DNA of 64,000 bases from Escarpia spicata (lineage: Eukaryota; Annelida; Polychaeta; Sabellida; Siboglinidae), in NCBI GenBank assembly GCA_963995525.1, contig OZ023214.1, positions 38,014,309 through 38,078,308 on the forward strand. The letters run 5' to 3'. The notes below the pieces were generated by a model. The model was not told where the DNA came from. It saw nothing but the letters and a program-made list of their open reading frames with translations, and made no database searches. Below, piece by piece: positions 23,601-37,062 of this stretch (positions are counted from its first letter, which is position 1; each line of letters begins with the position of its first letter). Position numbers and translations under genes: made by a program.

Positions 23601-24781
23601 GTGAAATGGCAAACACAACAAGTATTCATCACGGTCTGGTGACGATCAATATTGGCTGCTGGTAACTTAGCCACCTGTAGTGACCATTGGTGGGAAGCCC
23701 AACCAACATAAATTTGCACAAATGTCAAAATTCACATGGAGTTAACTCGCCCCACCCGCATCCGCCGCATCCCGGACAACTTACGGAAATCCCTGCCAAT
23801 TTCCAGGTTCGAACGTGAAGTCTGTCAATCAAATTCTGCTGCTTATTTGACGAGGATCATCAACGCACCGACATCACTGTGATCACGTGTTCTTCAGAAG
23901 CGCATTTTATATTATAAAATGCGGTGTCAGAGCTGTACAGAGATTTAGCTAGAGGTTGTAGCTAAGTAGGTCATCGGACGAAGTAATTGTAAACAGACTT
24001 GTCAAAGACAAACTTCACAAAGTTACGAACCGTCGAACGTCGTAAGCATGGTTGCCTGGTTTATGCAGATTGAGTTTAGGACGTTATAGCTACTTACGAT
24101 ATCACCCCTCTGGACAAAACCCACACTTTTTTAGTTGGACAGTTGTTCGCGAGATGACCATAATATCATGACATATATAATGACAGCTCTAGATTATGTC
24201 ATTTATGTAGAACAATAATTATATTACTCTGAGTCTGACACATAACAATATAGCTACTATATAATCAAAATAAACATTAAAACAACATGCAGAACAATTG
24301 AATAATTATGGTAATGGGTTATAGCCTGAAGGGTTATGTCCTAGACCTAGGGGTTTAGTGTAACCTTAGGGGTCTTATATGTGAGATGCTACCAGTGGCT
24401 ATATATGTGCCCTACGACTATGTCCATAAAAATCATAAGGACATAGCATTTTTAATCACATTTTTTGTGTGACATTTATTATAAATTCATCAAGCAAGTT
24501 TCATAACACAGTGTTACTGGGATGAATCATTCCAAATGTTGGTAACTGTGTAGACCTGGTAACACAATGTGAATCACCACACGGTGCACAGACAATGGTT
24601 ATAAGCCAAACAACACCCATGGGAATACTTCCCCTGCAGGCAGATGAGAATATGGCTTCAGCAAATACCCATTGATAAACAAGTTATCTAGTCCATTTTG
24701 TTGATCACTTTACCTATGACATGCTAATAAATAGCATAGCTTCACATCTTCAGACCAATTATTATCTTTACAGGGCAACTT
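23601..24781. other. non-coding, possible lost 3' exons of the THAP gene
   Basis: No sustained reading frame. The THAP-type gene on the minus strand should have further exons downstream of 24782, but I cannot identify them here. The LINE 5' end is near the left edge. Confidence 0.4.
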
Positions 24782-25389
24782 CCCATTGAGCCGAGAAACT
24801 GCTGCACTACGACATTGGTTTGGCCAGTGCAGTTTCGGCAACGTGCGAAAAGATGACGAAGTGAAGACTCTGCCGCCAAGAAGTACCTCTCCCTGGAAGC
24901 GCAGCAATCTTTCCTCAAGGGAGTCTTGTTTGTAACACCCTCCTCTGTGTCAGTGTACTGGTCGACATGGTCATCGCTGTCACTGTTGCTGCTGTCACGA
25001 CTAGTCGACTCATTGTCAGAGCAAACATACTCTGGATCTGCAGCAGAAGTCACTTCCTCCCCGTTTTAGTCACTCGAGTCACTAATCGGACCAGTCAACA
25101 AACTGCACTGCACACTCGTTGACCTCACTGCTGATGTCACCTGCACAGCAACCTGCTCTGATGCACAGACTGCTTGCACTCTTCTCGTGCGAGTTGATGG
25201 CCTGATGTCAACCTGAAAGCATTTGCTGCTCCTTTTTGGAGTGGAAGCTGTGACTGACTCAGGTGTGGAATCCTCTGTATCACAGGAATCCGTACGAGAG
25301 CTGTCATATTCAGTTGCTGTATCTTCAGATGACCCATTCTTGGTCGACGGTGAACTATCTCGAGCTGCTGCCAGAATGTCAGCAAATAA

Positions 25390-26792
25390 CTGAAATAACA
25401 AATGACCCTTATAGAATTTGCAAAAAAATAAATTGTTGTAGATTTCTAACAAAAGCAAACAAAATCCTGTCTTTTACCATCTTGTCAGAAAGGAGTACAT
25501 CCATTTGTCTAGTCATTTGCCCAGCTTCCAAGTGTGAACAGACTGCCTAGCTGTGAAAAATACAAATTAATAAATTAATTTCAAGTTGCAAGGTATGTAT
25601 TGTTTATTCTATGATAAAAACATCATAAATAATTGATATCACGCTTACAGAATCTACACAGAGACATAGTTACTTTTGTTATGTTACACTTTTATGCAAA
25701 CAATTACCTGGAAAATGTGACAATATATTACTTGTGAACATTTTATTTTTTGTTATAACTAATCATCTATTAAATATACAATAGATAGGTTTGCAACTTG
25801 CATTGCATTTATTGTTTCACAACAAATGACCATTTTCACACTTGGTAGCTGGGCAACAACCCACATCCAAATGTGAACATATTTATTATTTGATAAATTT
25901 ACTTGATTTTTTTTATAACATTAAGTTAAAAATCAAATAAATTCATTAATGACACTTTGTAACATCATTAGTAGAATCCTTATCCATTGATATAATTACT
26001 ATCATAACAATATGTGACTATCATAACAATATGTGACTGCAGACATGAACAATCCTGCAATACTCGATTTTATAGTCACAATAGGAAGCCTGCTCCAGGA
26101 GTGGTGTAATAATAATAATACCTATTAGTAACAATAAGTTGAACAAAGCACAATATAATAACAGAAACAATGTAATAGTAACTGGCATATAATATATATA
26201 CATGTTTATTAATATATGTCGCATCAAAATAGAAATTTAATTATGCTTTCTGTATCCTATTGAACTAGTTTATCCAGGTTTTATGATTGCCAACATCCAT
26301 CCCATGAATAATGTGGGAGCCGAATAATGGTCCTTGGTACATTTCTGAGCTTCTGTTTAAAAAAACATCATGACTTGTGCCAGTAATTAGCAATGCACCA
26401 AGCAGTAAGGTGTAATTACAGTGATTGCAATCTATTAAATTGCAGTGACATTTCTTTTGTCTTCCATTCATTCATGTTATACAGACATAAAATTAAAAAT
26501 ATGTTCTATCCATAAACGTTGTTAGTAGATAATACAAGATACAATAGTTATATTTTTGTTCTAAATATTTATCTCGGTACATACTGTAGTTCCAATTCAA
26601 AATGTAATGATAATACCTTCAAATGTAATAGTATATATTGCATGATGTACATTGTCTTCGATATTCAACTGTAATAAAATGGAAACTAGGCAATAGCAAT
26701 ATATGACACTGTAATGTAATTCACCATAGGCCTGTGCACTGAAAATACAAATCAAAAATATAAATCAATAAATTACTATTGAAATATTAAAA
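25390..26792 (-). other. intron of the THAP gene, left part
   Basis: A/T-rich intronic sequence without recognisable exons, elements or long frames. Confidence 0.5.
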
Positions 26793-27058
26793 ATTCTATA
26801 GTAACAAATGTAACAGTACTTGTGTGTTACAATAGTGTGTGTTATGAAAGCTGCTCTCTACTGTAAGAATTCTATAGTAACAAATGTAACAGTACTTGTG
26901 TGTTACAATAGTGTGTGTTATGTAACAGTACTTGTGTGTTACAATAGTGTGTGTTATGAAAGCTGCATCTACTGTAAGAATTATATAGTAACAAATGTAA
27001 CAGTACTTGTGTGTTACAATAGTGTGTGTTATGAAAGCTGCATCTACTGTAAGAATTA
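26793..27058. repeat. ~76-bp tandem repeat, about 3.5 units, in THAP-gene intron
   Basis: The segment 'tctatagtaacaaatgtaac' recurs at 26796 and 26871 and, as 'tatatagtaac', near 26982, each time followed by 'agtacttgtgtgttacaata' and 'gaaagctgc'. A short partial unit of about 34 bp is wedged in near 26920-26955. The open frames reading VTVLVCYNSVCY are a by-product of the repeat. Confidence 0.85.
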
Positions 27059-28432
27059 TATTTATTGAAAACATTACTTTTGAAAACTTAAACATAATAG
27101 ATTATTAACTCGATGAATACATACTGTAATCTACAGGGTGTTCAATGTGGTAACCATTCAATATTAATAATAATTAATCACATCTACCTGCAAGGTTTAC
27201 CAATTGCAATGGTGATCAGGGTGATGTTAGGCATGGGTTAATTGCATGGGTTAATTATAGTAATAATAAGTATCTGACATGTCACATCCATGTTACCCAG
27301 TTCCTGCCATTTCCACCTAGCATGCTTTAATTACCAGTAGATCAGGTTGAGATAACTATTTTAACTGGAGGGAGAATGCAGTGGGCCAGCTGGAGGAGGC
27401 TGGTGTATTTGTTATTCATAGCAGGAAAGACCTACAAAGTGCAATGTCAACTGGTAATTAATTAGATTTGATCTTTGATCAGTTGACTCAGGCAAACACT
27501 ACACTTAGTTCCTCAGTCAAGTGGAGGAGTCACAACAAAGGAGTCCAATTAGCTGGATTAGCAGACAGGTGCCAAACACTGTAATAAACTGTTTCTATAG
27601 AGAATACTGATGGGGGATAATTCTTCAGCAAGTCATTGATGACATAAGACTTTAGTGAGTCATGTGTCAGAGGAGGAGATTGCCAGCAACTGTTTCCAAC
27701 TATGAGAGTGAGACAGACCACTTCCTAATTTAAAAATTTTTGTTTTAAATATCTAACTTATGCATGGTACTTTATGTGTACATACATTTGATGTTGATCA
27801 AAATGCATGGCACTTTCATAAAGTCCAAGTATTGTCATTTAAAAAACAACAAATGTTATGTATGAAAAATAATAATTAATTTATGCAAATTCAACGTTAA
27901 ATACATTTGAAAATATAATTATTCTTCCATCTGCAAATTCACATTGCAATGTTCTACATCCAAGTATTGCTTCTTACGGTTTAAAAAACGTATTATAACA
28001 GACTAACCTGACTCGGCAACGAGTATAATTAAAATAATTATTTCTTATTTGCATGTAAAAGTAAATAGATTAATTAAATGCATAACTAACAAATTAGCAT
28101 CAATTAATTTGCTGACGTTTTTGTTTTATTGCCTTACATTCCTGTAACCATGATAATGATAAAAACAGTCACCTGAATCGATTTGATTACACTATCAAAT
28201 TTTCCACAAAACTGAGTATATGTAGATTTATTATAGTAGTATCGTGCATAACTACAACATTTAGAATATAAGATACTTAGGAAGAGTTCCGTGATATGAT
28301 TGGAACCAATGGGATACAATGACAATAAGTTGAATAACTTATTTTGACACTTGACACACACGAGACCGTCCAGTCCAGGCATTATACTAGACCTACAGAA
28401 TAATAATAGTAGATATAACATGTAAGAATTAC
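27059..28432 (-). other. intron of the THAP gene, right part
   Basis: Non-coding A/T-rich sequence between the tandem repeat and exon 1. No further feature is recognised. Confidence 0.45.
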
Positions 28433-28966
28433 CTTGATTTGTTGCCGCTTTCGGTAAGCAGACCTCGTAAATTCACCACTCGTCGAAGGAACCTGGTACC
28501 CCAAAGAAGCCATGGGTGTAGTTGCTGAGCCGGCTGTAGTGACAGCGGCAGCGGAGCCTGCAGCGGCGACTGCGGCACTGGAACAACGCTTGCGAGACCC
28601 GCTTGCCTTCGACTCGGGCAAAGCGGCCGTCGATCCTGCCCGTGCCGACGGCTGTCTTCTGCGGATTGACGGCATCAATGCAGCTTCTACTGCCGGGAAT
28701 ATTGTTGGGACTGCATCGCTTTTCAACGATATTCGAGCACCAGGATATCCAAGGGTTGCCAACATCTCCGGATCGCGATCAAAACAGCTTTTCTAAAAAT
28801 GAGCGGAGCAAAGCCGGCTGTGTTTCGTCGGCTTGAAGTTTGCTCGCTTGATTTTTGCGATCCATTTCTTCAATAAAACTGGATCCGTAGGGAACCGAAA
28901 ACAATGGTGTGTTGCTCTATGTTTAGAAGAGTTTGCATTACAACCGAATGCCGCACAATGAACCAT

Positions 28967-29890
28967 GATGATATTCGCATTACACAGCCACCTCTGCTGT
29001 CATATTGCTGAGAATGAATGTAAACAAGCGGTCGCTGTATCGGCAGAGTCAACTCTGACGTCACATCTCGGCATCCCGAAAAGCGCGCCAAAAATATGCA
29101 TATTCGAAAATGTCCGGATGTACAGCATAACATGTGGAATTTCTAATTCTTCGATTTTGGGGGATTTTTTTGGCTTGGTGGACATGGAAATATATAGCAG
29201 GATCTAATTTAATATGAATTCAAGCAATAGATGTTTTTATTCCCTTTAAATTCAGAGTTTCGCAAAGCGATCAGCCAGGGGTACTGCTGGCTGGCACTAA
29301 CGTAATCAGCAGCAGCGACCCCTGGCGCGCGAGGATGGTTCTGGGTTTCCCAGATCATCTATCACATAGTGGCCAATACCAGTTACAACATACATATACG
29401 CAATGATTATGTATTGAATATGGAGGTAAACAACCCACCGCGTACTATAAATAGATGTGTGTAGACGGTTGAGCTAGGCCGAGGTCACGTTCTCCTAAAG
29501 ACTTGAGGCAAACTGTCGAAGCAGCACTGGAAAATATCACCAGTAAATGAGGCAACTCGTATCCGCAAGAAGAGTGGCCGATGACTTTATGACAACGTTA
29601 CTACAACATAACAATCGCCACCGCTGTTTCACACTCACGTTATAAATATATGTGTCGTGATGGTCATGTCACTAGGTCATACCATGAAAGGTAACACAGT
29701 TAACTAATTTCTACGGGGTGACAGTTGAACGTGATGTGGCATGGTGAATATGGTTCCAACTATGAGCTGTATATGATATAACACTCGAGTCCAGATAGCG
29801 ATGCCAGAACTGTGTCTAAAGCAACTTGTCTGAGTTAGATAATCAGCACTAATATCAGTGTCGATTATAAACCCTGTTAATATTCTGGGG
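28967..29890. other. non-coding, upstream of the THAP gene
   Basis: This stretch would hold the promoter of the minus-strand THAP gene; no TATA box is obvious within 100 bp of its ATG. A GC-rich patch at 29270-29345 ('ccaggggtactgctggctgg', 'cccctggcgcgcg') stands out but has no recognisable gene or RNA fold that I can establish. Confidence 0.4.
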
Positions 29891-30160
29891 TTATTGGCCG
29901 CTGAATTCAGTGGTGAGCAACAGTTCTGAAAAGTATTTAGACAAGCATCGACACTCGTGTTCTTTCTGAGATGGCGCGTGACTGTCGGTAGGTAGGTCAC
30001 GATGTAAAATTATACATTTTTACGTTAGTGTGTTCATCGGACCGTGTCCGTGTCATTGTCGTGTATCAGCTGGTGTCTGTTACTTTGTTTGACACGAAAC
30101 GCTGCATGAGTCACATGCTAATTGCGGGATATGGTAAGTCACCCCACCCCACCCCGTTCG
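29891..30160 (+). repeat. unit block U, copy 3
   Basis: Homologous to 890-1130 and 5041-5316, including 'gttagtgtgttcatcggacc', 'gtccgtgtcattg' and a short CCCCA run near 30143. It precedes hemerythrin unit C and shows that C's upstream flank is of the A/B type. Confidence 0.6.
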
Positions 30161-31743
30161 TGTTCCCTCCTACCCCAGTGTTGTTTAACATGTCAACTAA
30201 TGTAGTATATTTTATATAGTTCATATAGTTAATATATTTAATATATATTATATATTTCATATATATATATGTATATATATATATATATCACGCATTTCAC
30301 ACATTCGCACATTTCAAATATTTCACGCATTTACCTTTTTCATGTTCCTCAGTATTTGCACTACTTATCCCTAGTATAGTTTCATATTTGAAATAGTTTG
30401 TATAATTTCATATATATATTTTTTTCATACATTCCGTATTTTTTGGATATTTCGTACAATAAAAAGTAAAATATTTCGTACATTTCGTATACGTCGTCTA
30501 TTTTTTGTTATTTCGCGTAACCTTACCTCGCATGTTTGGAATAATTCTGATGTTATTATGAATTGAATTTAAATTTCACGACATCACCCTTCGATAATTT
30601 TGCAACGTCTCAGAGACACACGTCGTGGCTAACTGGGGCCGTCACATGATCCCCGAGAGGACATACGGTTACACCGTCCCTTATCCGCGCATCAGCCCGA
30701 CGAAGCGATGCAGTCCACGATTGCCGTCTGGCGTCTCTCTCACCCGCGATGCCAGACGTCGTCAGTGTGGGTGAGGCAGTCGGTGCAACCTTCCTTTGTC
30801 CGTCGTCCTGCCTCTAACGAGCGTCGATTTTTATCACAGTGTGATGATGTCTTTTGAAGATCGAATATAATGGAAAGCGTGATGGTATTCGGGTGTAATG
30901 GCGTACATAACAATACACTAGCGTATCTCTCTATGGCGAGCGTGTCTAGCTATTGACATGTGCATCATTACATAGTGTGCAATACGAGAAGTTGTAATGA
31001 CGTATTCACACACGTTACATTTTGACCGAAACTATTTATTGCGTAATATTGATTCAATCGTATTAAAACGCATTACAACTGACTATGGCGATAGAGAACA
31101 TAGTCCCGACATTAAATCTCAATTGGCAAGATTCAATAATTAAGAGTGTGAACTTAACATCAAATGACATACGACATTGCGACATAGGCTAGATGTAACT
31201 GTGCTCAGCGGTGGCCTAGGATCAAACGTAATGAGACGCCATCTGCGGCCTTGTCCGGTCACGTGTTACTATTACACCTATTACTAGTTCAATTACAGCT
31301 GCATGCGACTTGCATAGGTACACTTTCATTCGATACACCAATATGTATTATATCTGCACATATATATCGTATGTACGAACGTGCTGAGGCAAATAATGAT
31401 ATCGTACGTACGAATGTATAGTAGCCCGGGGCATAGCGCCGGGTTTTGGAAAACACGTATTTTTTTAATACAAATGTAAACGTTACAGATTATAAAAATT
31501 GTCACAACAAAAGTGGTTTAGTGGGGAGTAATCATAGGAAACTGAAACAAAGGGACATGTTTGCACATAAGACATACATGTTGTCACTATAGTTGTGAAT
31601 GTTGCGGATGCATGTAATAAAATGCAGTAATATGAAAACGGTGATGTATTGAATATTGAACGTATAGGGCAAAAACGCCAAGTACTTGTCAATCAATCAA
31701 TTAATTAATCAACCATTCATTCAAACAATTAAATTAATATAAT
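30161..31743. other. non-coding with AT-rich and 'attcgtac/cata' repeats
   Basis: AT-alternating sequence lies at 30230-30300, and degenerate 'atttcgta'/'atttca' repeats at 30290-30510. A GC-rich part at 30600-30840 includes a small inverted repeat (gtctggcgtc against gatgccagac, about 30723-30760). No gene is seen. Confidence 0.45.
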
Positions 31744-31773
31744 TGTATGTGTGTACGTGTGTACGTATGTACG

Positions 31774-31807
<34 letters not shown>

Positions 31808-32030
31808 TGTATGTATGTATGTATGTATGTATGTATGTATGCATGTATGTATGTATGTATGTACGTAAGTACGTATGTACGTATGTACGTATGTACGTAT
31901 GTATGTATGTATGTATGTATGTATGTACGTATGTACGTAAGTACGTATGTACGTATGTATATATGTATGTATGTATATATGTATGTACGTATGTATATAT
32001 GTATGTATGTATGTAAGTAAGTAAGTATTT
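31744..32030. repeat. (ATGT)n / TACG tetranucleotide array (unit C)
   Basis: About 285 bp of GTAT/GTAC tetramers, mostly ATGT with ACGT patches. Its position, roughly 250 bp before a promoter-block relic, matches the arrays of the other units. Confidence 0.9.
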
Positions 32031-32269
32031 GAGAAAAATGGGTGTACTGGGCTCAAGTATCCTCTGTTAAGGATTTGGAACATGAACGAAGACCCTAATG
32101 CACTGGCAACGGAGTATAGGTGGCGAGTGTGAACCCTAAACCCTGACATCTGATAAAATCAGCTTAGTCCTTTCGGGTAGATGGTCTTCTCTGCAAAACA
32201 TTTTTTTGTAAATAAAACCTAAAAAAGACAAACCTGTATGATTAATGGTACATCCAAATAACAACTATC

Positions 32270-32370
32270 GGTCTACAACGGAGACGAGAATGCGTGATTA
32301 TCCAGTCATGGCACAGGGATGCATACAGCCGTTACGTTCCCATGCCACTGAACATTAAACAATGACCAAT
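32270..32370 (+). promoter_or_regulatory. relic of A/B-type upstream block (unit C)
   Basis: The stretch ending 'ccatgccactgaacattaaa' matches 'ccatgccactgcatattaaa' at 15121-15142 upstream of copy B. No TATA-type promoter or exon 1 follows before the Penelope-like element, so this block no longer serves a gene that I can see. Confidence 0.4.
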
Positions 32371-32435
32371 TGGACAAGGCTGAGGATAGTAACCGGGGGG
32401 TTACCCTCCTCTGTCCTGTTAAATAACATAGATGA

Positions 32436-32495
<60 letters not shown>

Positions 32496-32545
32496 GTATA
32501 TATACATACATGTATATATATATATATATTTTTTTTTTTTTATAA
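32436..32545. repeat. (TA)n tract with poly-T
   Basis: Alternating TA with CATA interruptions, ending in a run of T near 32529-32540. Open frames of alternating Ile-Tyr across it are artefacts. Confidence 0.9.
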
Positions 32546-32999
32546 ACATACACATATATTTATACAATCACAGAGGGTTCGCTACAAGATAGAAAAAGTA
32601 TTTGCGACACGATGGTGTTCATCTGAATCAGAGGGGGACGATGCTGTATTTAAAAAAAACATACGGTGGCCGTACGAAGGTATGCGCTGAAATTAAAGTA
32701 AACACGGGATTGCGAAGTTGTGGTGCTGTCCACAGACCACCCCACACCTCCACAAACACGTGTCCTGTTAGTTATTAATAATTAATACATGGGCATTCAG
32801 TAATTATTCCGGACGGTAAACCTGTAAAAACAAAATAAACCATTACATTGTGTATGAAATATATATATCCTATAGTAATACAGGAGACGGAAACATGTGA
32901 AGCCGTACGAGCCAGCACTGCTGCAACCCGACAACCCCACATGCAGCCTAATCCCCCTAACAACTACACAATTGCACTAACACTACGACGTCTCACAGT
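32546..32999. other. non-coding, no gene seen
   Basis: Spacer between the TA tract and the 3' end of the Penelope-like element. Exons 1 and 2 of hemerythrin copy C would be expected here or inside 33.0-34.1 kb; neither is present. Confidence 0.45.
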
Positions 33000-34147
33000 G
33001 TCCTAAGCGCTAAGGTCATTGTTCTGTAGAAGTCCATTGTTCATTGTAATTTGGTGGCCACCAGCATATCTTTCAGATTCTTGTTCTTTGAGAATGCTGT
33101 TATAAATCTCGGCGTGTATATTTCTGGATACGCGGTTTGTAGCAGTTTATAGGTGGCTTTAGCTAGTTTAGCAATTGTCCGTCCCTGGTGGGAGAAGCGA
33201 ATCACAAAAGGTATACTATCAAAAGAGTCCTCTCTAACATTCAGTTCCCCTGGCTGCGTAGTTTTAAGTCTTGTAATCCATTTTGATTCACAATTTCGTG
33301 TGTAAATGGTTTCCAGTGAGGCGACGTCAGAAAATGACCCTGATTCCAAGATTGTAATACGCAAATCGGATATTGAGTGACCGGCTCCGTTAGAATGCTT
33401 GGCCACTTGTGTGTCGTTGTGATGTCGTATGTCCGATCTGTAATTACTTAGACGTGTTCGTAGTTGATTGCCAGTCTCGCCTACGTATCTTGCGGGGCAG
33501 GCGTCGCAGGTAATTAGGTAAACCACACTGGATGTACCGCAATTGTTGATTTTGCTCTGTGGTGGCCTCCTTGTGTTGTTAATAGGTGTGAAGTCTACAA
33601 ATACAGTACAGGCTAGACACCTTTTCACCTGACATTTCACCGCTTGTTCTTTCCTGTTCTGATTTTTAATGTCCGCTAGTGTAATTCTTTTAATGTGCTT
33701 TAAGAAATGCGATGTATAATTCCTTTGCCTCAGGCTATAAAAAAAGTGTTTGTACGGCTTCCTCAAAGTCTGATTTATTGTTGCAAATCCTGTGAAATCG
33801 TAATAGTTGCGACTTGAGTATACCAGAGAAGGTATGTTTCGGATGGAACGAGTCTTTGTACAGTAGTTGATGTGTATATGTTGGTTTAAAGTAAACCTTG
33901 CTGTCAAGATGCCCCGTCGAATTAAAGCGTTCGCCTTTAAAGATCATAGTGTCCAAGAAATCTATCGAGTGTTTACTCCTAACTGACGTTAATTTTACGC
34001 AATTTTGATGGCTATTTAGTATGTCCAAGAAAACTAGGAATTCATCATTCCCATGTGTCCAGATTCCGAAAATATCGTCCAAATATCGTAAATAGATCAA
34101 TGGTAATTTGTTGCATTTCCTTAGTGCTTGTTTCTCCCACTCAGCCA
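33000..34147 (-). mobile_element. Penelope-like element, 5'-truncated, in intron 2 of copy C
   Basis: On the minus strand, from about 34147, the frame reads AEWEKQALRKCNK, then the RT catalytic motif LRYLDDIFGIW, then LTSVRSKHSIDFLDTMIFKG, KVYFKPTYTHQLLYKDSFHP and GILKSQLLRFHRICNNKSDF. After a frameshift near 33740 (into the frame that ends at 33041) come SHFLKHIKRITLADIK and the GIY-YIG endonuclease core VVYLITCDACPARYVGETGN followed by LRTRL. RT plus GIY-YIG defines Penelope-like elements. The N-terminal RT is missing, so the copy is truncated at the 5' end and frameshifted. The first ~33 codons of the open frame above 34147 (MEMPESDLNNSMHIE...) are hemerythrin intron sequence read backwards, not element protein. 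The 3' boundary is approximate. Confidence 0.85.
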
Positions 34148-34370
34148 AATTCGTTCGGATTTCATTGGGACCTGACATAAATGTGTGGTGCAATGACACT
34201 ATTTCAATATGCATACTATTGTTCAGATCACTTTCTGGCATTTCCAATTGGCATTTTACTGTGCCTAAATTGTATTGGCTTTCTTTTCACTACTCACTGG
34301 ATGTATCCCGTATCAGATGATTCCAGTTTGATATACATCGACAATCACACCTTGCACTATTCGTTCTCAG

Positions 34371-34944
34371 GACATGTTGGTGAAAGCAAACTACTCGGAT
34401 AACGCCAACCACAAGCAGATCCACAAGGACTTCCTTGCCAAGATCAAGTCGCTGAAGGCTCCTCTCGATGACGCCAGCCTCGCCTGGGCGAAGCAGTGGT
34501 GAGTGTCTTCGCAGTATTTAAATTGCTATAAACTTCGTGTGTTTAAGTTGCTTCGAGCGAATGCCGATATGGAAAATGCCGTTCAAATGTCTGACTGATA
34601 TGCACACAAAAATCAACTAAAATCTACAAAATAAAAGTGTTATTCCATATCCAATCGGAATAAATAGTGCAATTGTAATGGCTGATGATTGTAATGTCAA
34701 CAACAGTTAGTATTAGAAACCCTAATTCTTAAGTCATAGCGTGACTTTGAGGTGCAGCGATAGGGACAGCTACAAACAATACTGGCGTATGCAGTTATGT
34801 ATGCCTGATCAACTGCTGAATATATGGATTAATAGTAGCAAAGGTCGTGGTTGTTTGCACAAAATAAGACACTGTTTAATTTTCTGATACAGGCTGGTCG
34901 GCCACACCAAAGGCATTGATTTCAAGTACAAGGGCAAGCTGTAA
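34371..34944 (+). pseudogene. hemerythrin copy C, exons 3-4 only
   Basis: Exon 3 (34371-34498) reads DMLVKANYSDNANHKQIHKD with both ligand histidines, then FLAKIKSLKAPLDDASLAWA and the split Trp. Exon 4 (34893-34944) reads LVGHTKGIDFKYKGKL and stop, so His and Asp ligands are kept. Splice sites are intact (gtgagt; ctgatacag). Intron 2 before exon 3 is homologous to copy E back to about 34147, where the Penelope-like element begins. No exon 1 or exon 2 is found upstream. Exon 3 begins with Asp where all others have Gly. The poly(A) hexamer equivalent to copy B's reads AATGAA. The gene is therefore non-functional although the two exons look undamaged. Confidence 0.85.
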
Positions 34945-35360
34945 ACGGGTGCGTTCTCCAAACGAAGATAACAAATTGGCAATGGAACAGAACGTTGTTT
35001 TAGACGTGTCAGGCGTGACACCAAAGACATCGTGAAAGGTCTGCTGTGGTTACGATGTTGATGATGTGAGTCTGCATCGTGCACGAAGTGTGACGCGTGG
35101 TGTCATTCGATGTAGCTGCAGCAGCGTTGTGCAATATCGTAATGTTGTCAGTGTCGTCAAGTGATATACTGAAGCAACAACGTCAGCTACTCACTGTCTA
35201 CCTCCCTCAGTTGTGTGTGGCAAATATCAGAAACAATGCACTGGTGCAACGGAATTGGAACATTCGATTTGTTTGCTGTGCATTTGTTGTTGATCGAAAA
35301 GTCTTCAAAATGAACTGTACATACTATTTACTTCATGCGTTTGTTGCAATTGTATGAACA
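34945..35360 (+). other. 3' flank of copy C (conserved unit 3' UTR)
   Basis: Homologous to 17426-17830 ('gcacgaagtgtgacgcgtgg', 'atgtagctgcagcag', 'aatgttgtcagtgtcgtc'). The polyadenylation signal is changed to AATGAA at about 35309. Confidence 0.65.
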
Positions 35361-36290
35361 ACGACAGTGTAATAGTACTTGTATTTGCCTGGTCGTGGTG
35401 TTCTTTATAAGTGTCCTTGCAAGCGGAGGCTCAGAAATGCATATAGTACTGTTATTTAATTGATATGTGCCAGTAGTGTTATAGACATGCATATTGCCGT
35501 GGGTAGGCTTACATGTTAGAGTATGCCAGGGTGTGGCGAAATGTGATACGGGGCGGTCGGGTGAGGTACATTGTTGCTACAGAACATTCACTCTTCAAAT
35601 GTAACTCTTCCGTCTTGTGGCGAAATGTGTATAATGCTGACCCAGGCACCGTTCCAGGCACCAGCGTCCACACTGCCTCAGTCACAGTCGCTCCAATCTT
35701 CTCCTGACATACGCCTTCGCTTTTAGCGTATACAATCTCAGCCACTTTGATGAAAGCTATACAACAAGGCTGTTGCTGTGCGAGTTGATACCAACCGCAG
35801 CACGTCGCTGCATTCAACCGATAACCACTCACGTAAGTCGATTTCCCAATCTCAATCTGTAGAATCTTTTATTGAAATGTGCCTATGTTGAAGCATGCTA
35901 TGTGAAACGGCCTTGGCGTTTTGTGAACTGAAGAGAAGCCAGCGTCTCGTTGTGAATTCATCCTCTCATCGAAGTGACGATATCACATCGTATAGACCCA
36001 GTTTTAACCCATTCGAAAATTGCACAGTTGATTATCTATTCTAGATAGGCTTGTCAGCTATTGTGGCGGATAAGCCCATATGACTTTGTTCCTTCCGACG
36101 ATTTCGTATATGTGACTTTCCTACAATGTCATTTAACGTAACGGTCGGCAATAATCCATACAGCACGCATGTCTGACTAAAGTTTACAATATCATAATAC
36201 GGCGGTGGCATATGTATATTCAATGTAACAACAAACCACACCGTATAGGTATTTCGTGAATAGAGGTATTAAAGAAGGTATGTGACTATA
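35361..36290. other. non-coding, start of unit D
   Basis: No gene. From about 36190 the sequence ('tacggcggtggcatatgta', 'tatattcaatg', 'atttcgtgaa') matches 42300-42400 in front of copy E, marking a D/E-type unit start. Confidence 0.5.
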
Positions 36291-36319
36291 GTTGTCATAC
36301 GCGCTCACGCCCATGGAAT

Positions 36320-37062
<743 letters not shown>

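Larger units (their letters stand above)
24782..28966 (-). pseudogene. THAP-domain gene, two premature stops
   Basis: THAP domains are C2CH zinc-coordinating DNA-binding modules found in host factors and P-element-type transposases. Exon 1 is 28966-28433: it opens MVHCAAFGCNANSSKHRATH, has FRFPTDPVLLKKW, then LCSAHF, and ends LKSDAVPTIFP. Ligands are Cys4, Cys9, Cys53 and His56, with the conserved Trp35 and AVPTIF. A TAG at 28793-28795 directly follows CSAHF, where Glu is usual. The exon continues with an Ala/Ser-rich linker to ..KRQQIK and donor gtaatt. Exon 2 is 25389-24782 (acceptor ttcag, donor gtaaag): FADILAAARD, STRTRRVQAV, TSVQCSLL, then TAA at 25066-25068, an acidic Ser-rich stretch and YFLAAESSLRHLFARCRNC, the CxxC region typical of this invertebrate family. 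The 3-kb intron keeps phase 0. No later exons are found. It is either a decayed host gene or a domesticated/TE-derived protein. Confidence 0.7.

Noticed and set aside
28512..28796. 94-codon Ala-rich frame on the plus strand
   Set aside because: It is the antisense shadow of the Ala/Ser-rich linker in the THAP exon.
34148..34247. N-terminus MEMPESDLNNSMHIE of the Penelope-like frame
   Set aside because: These codons are the reverse strand of hemerythrin intron 2, homologous to copy E; the element itself starts near 34147.
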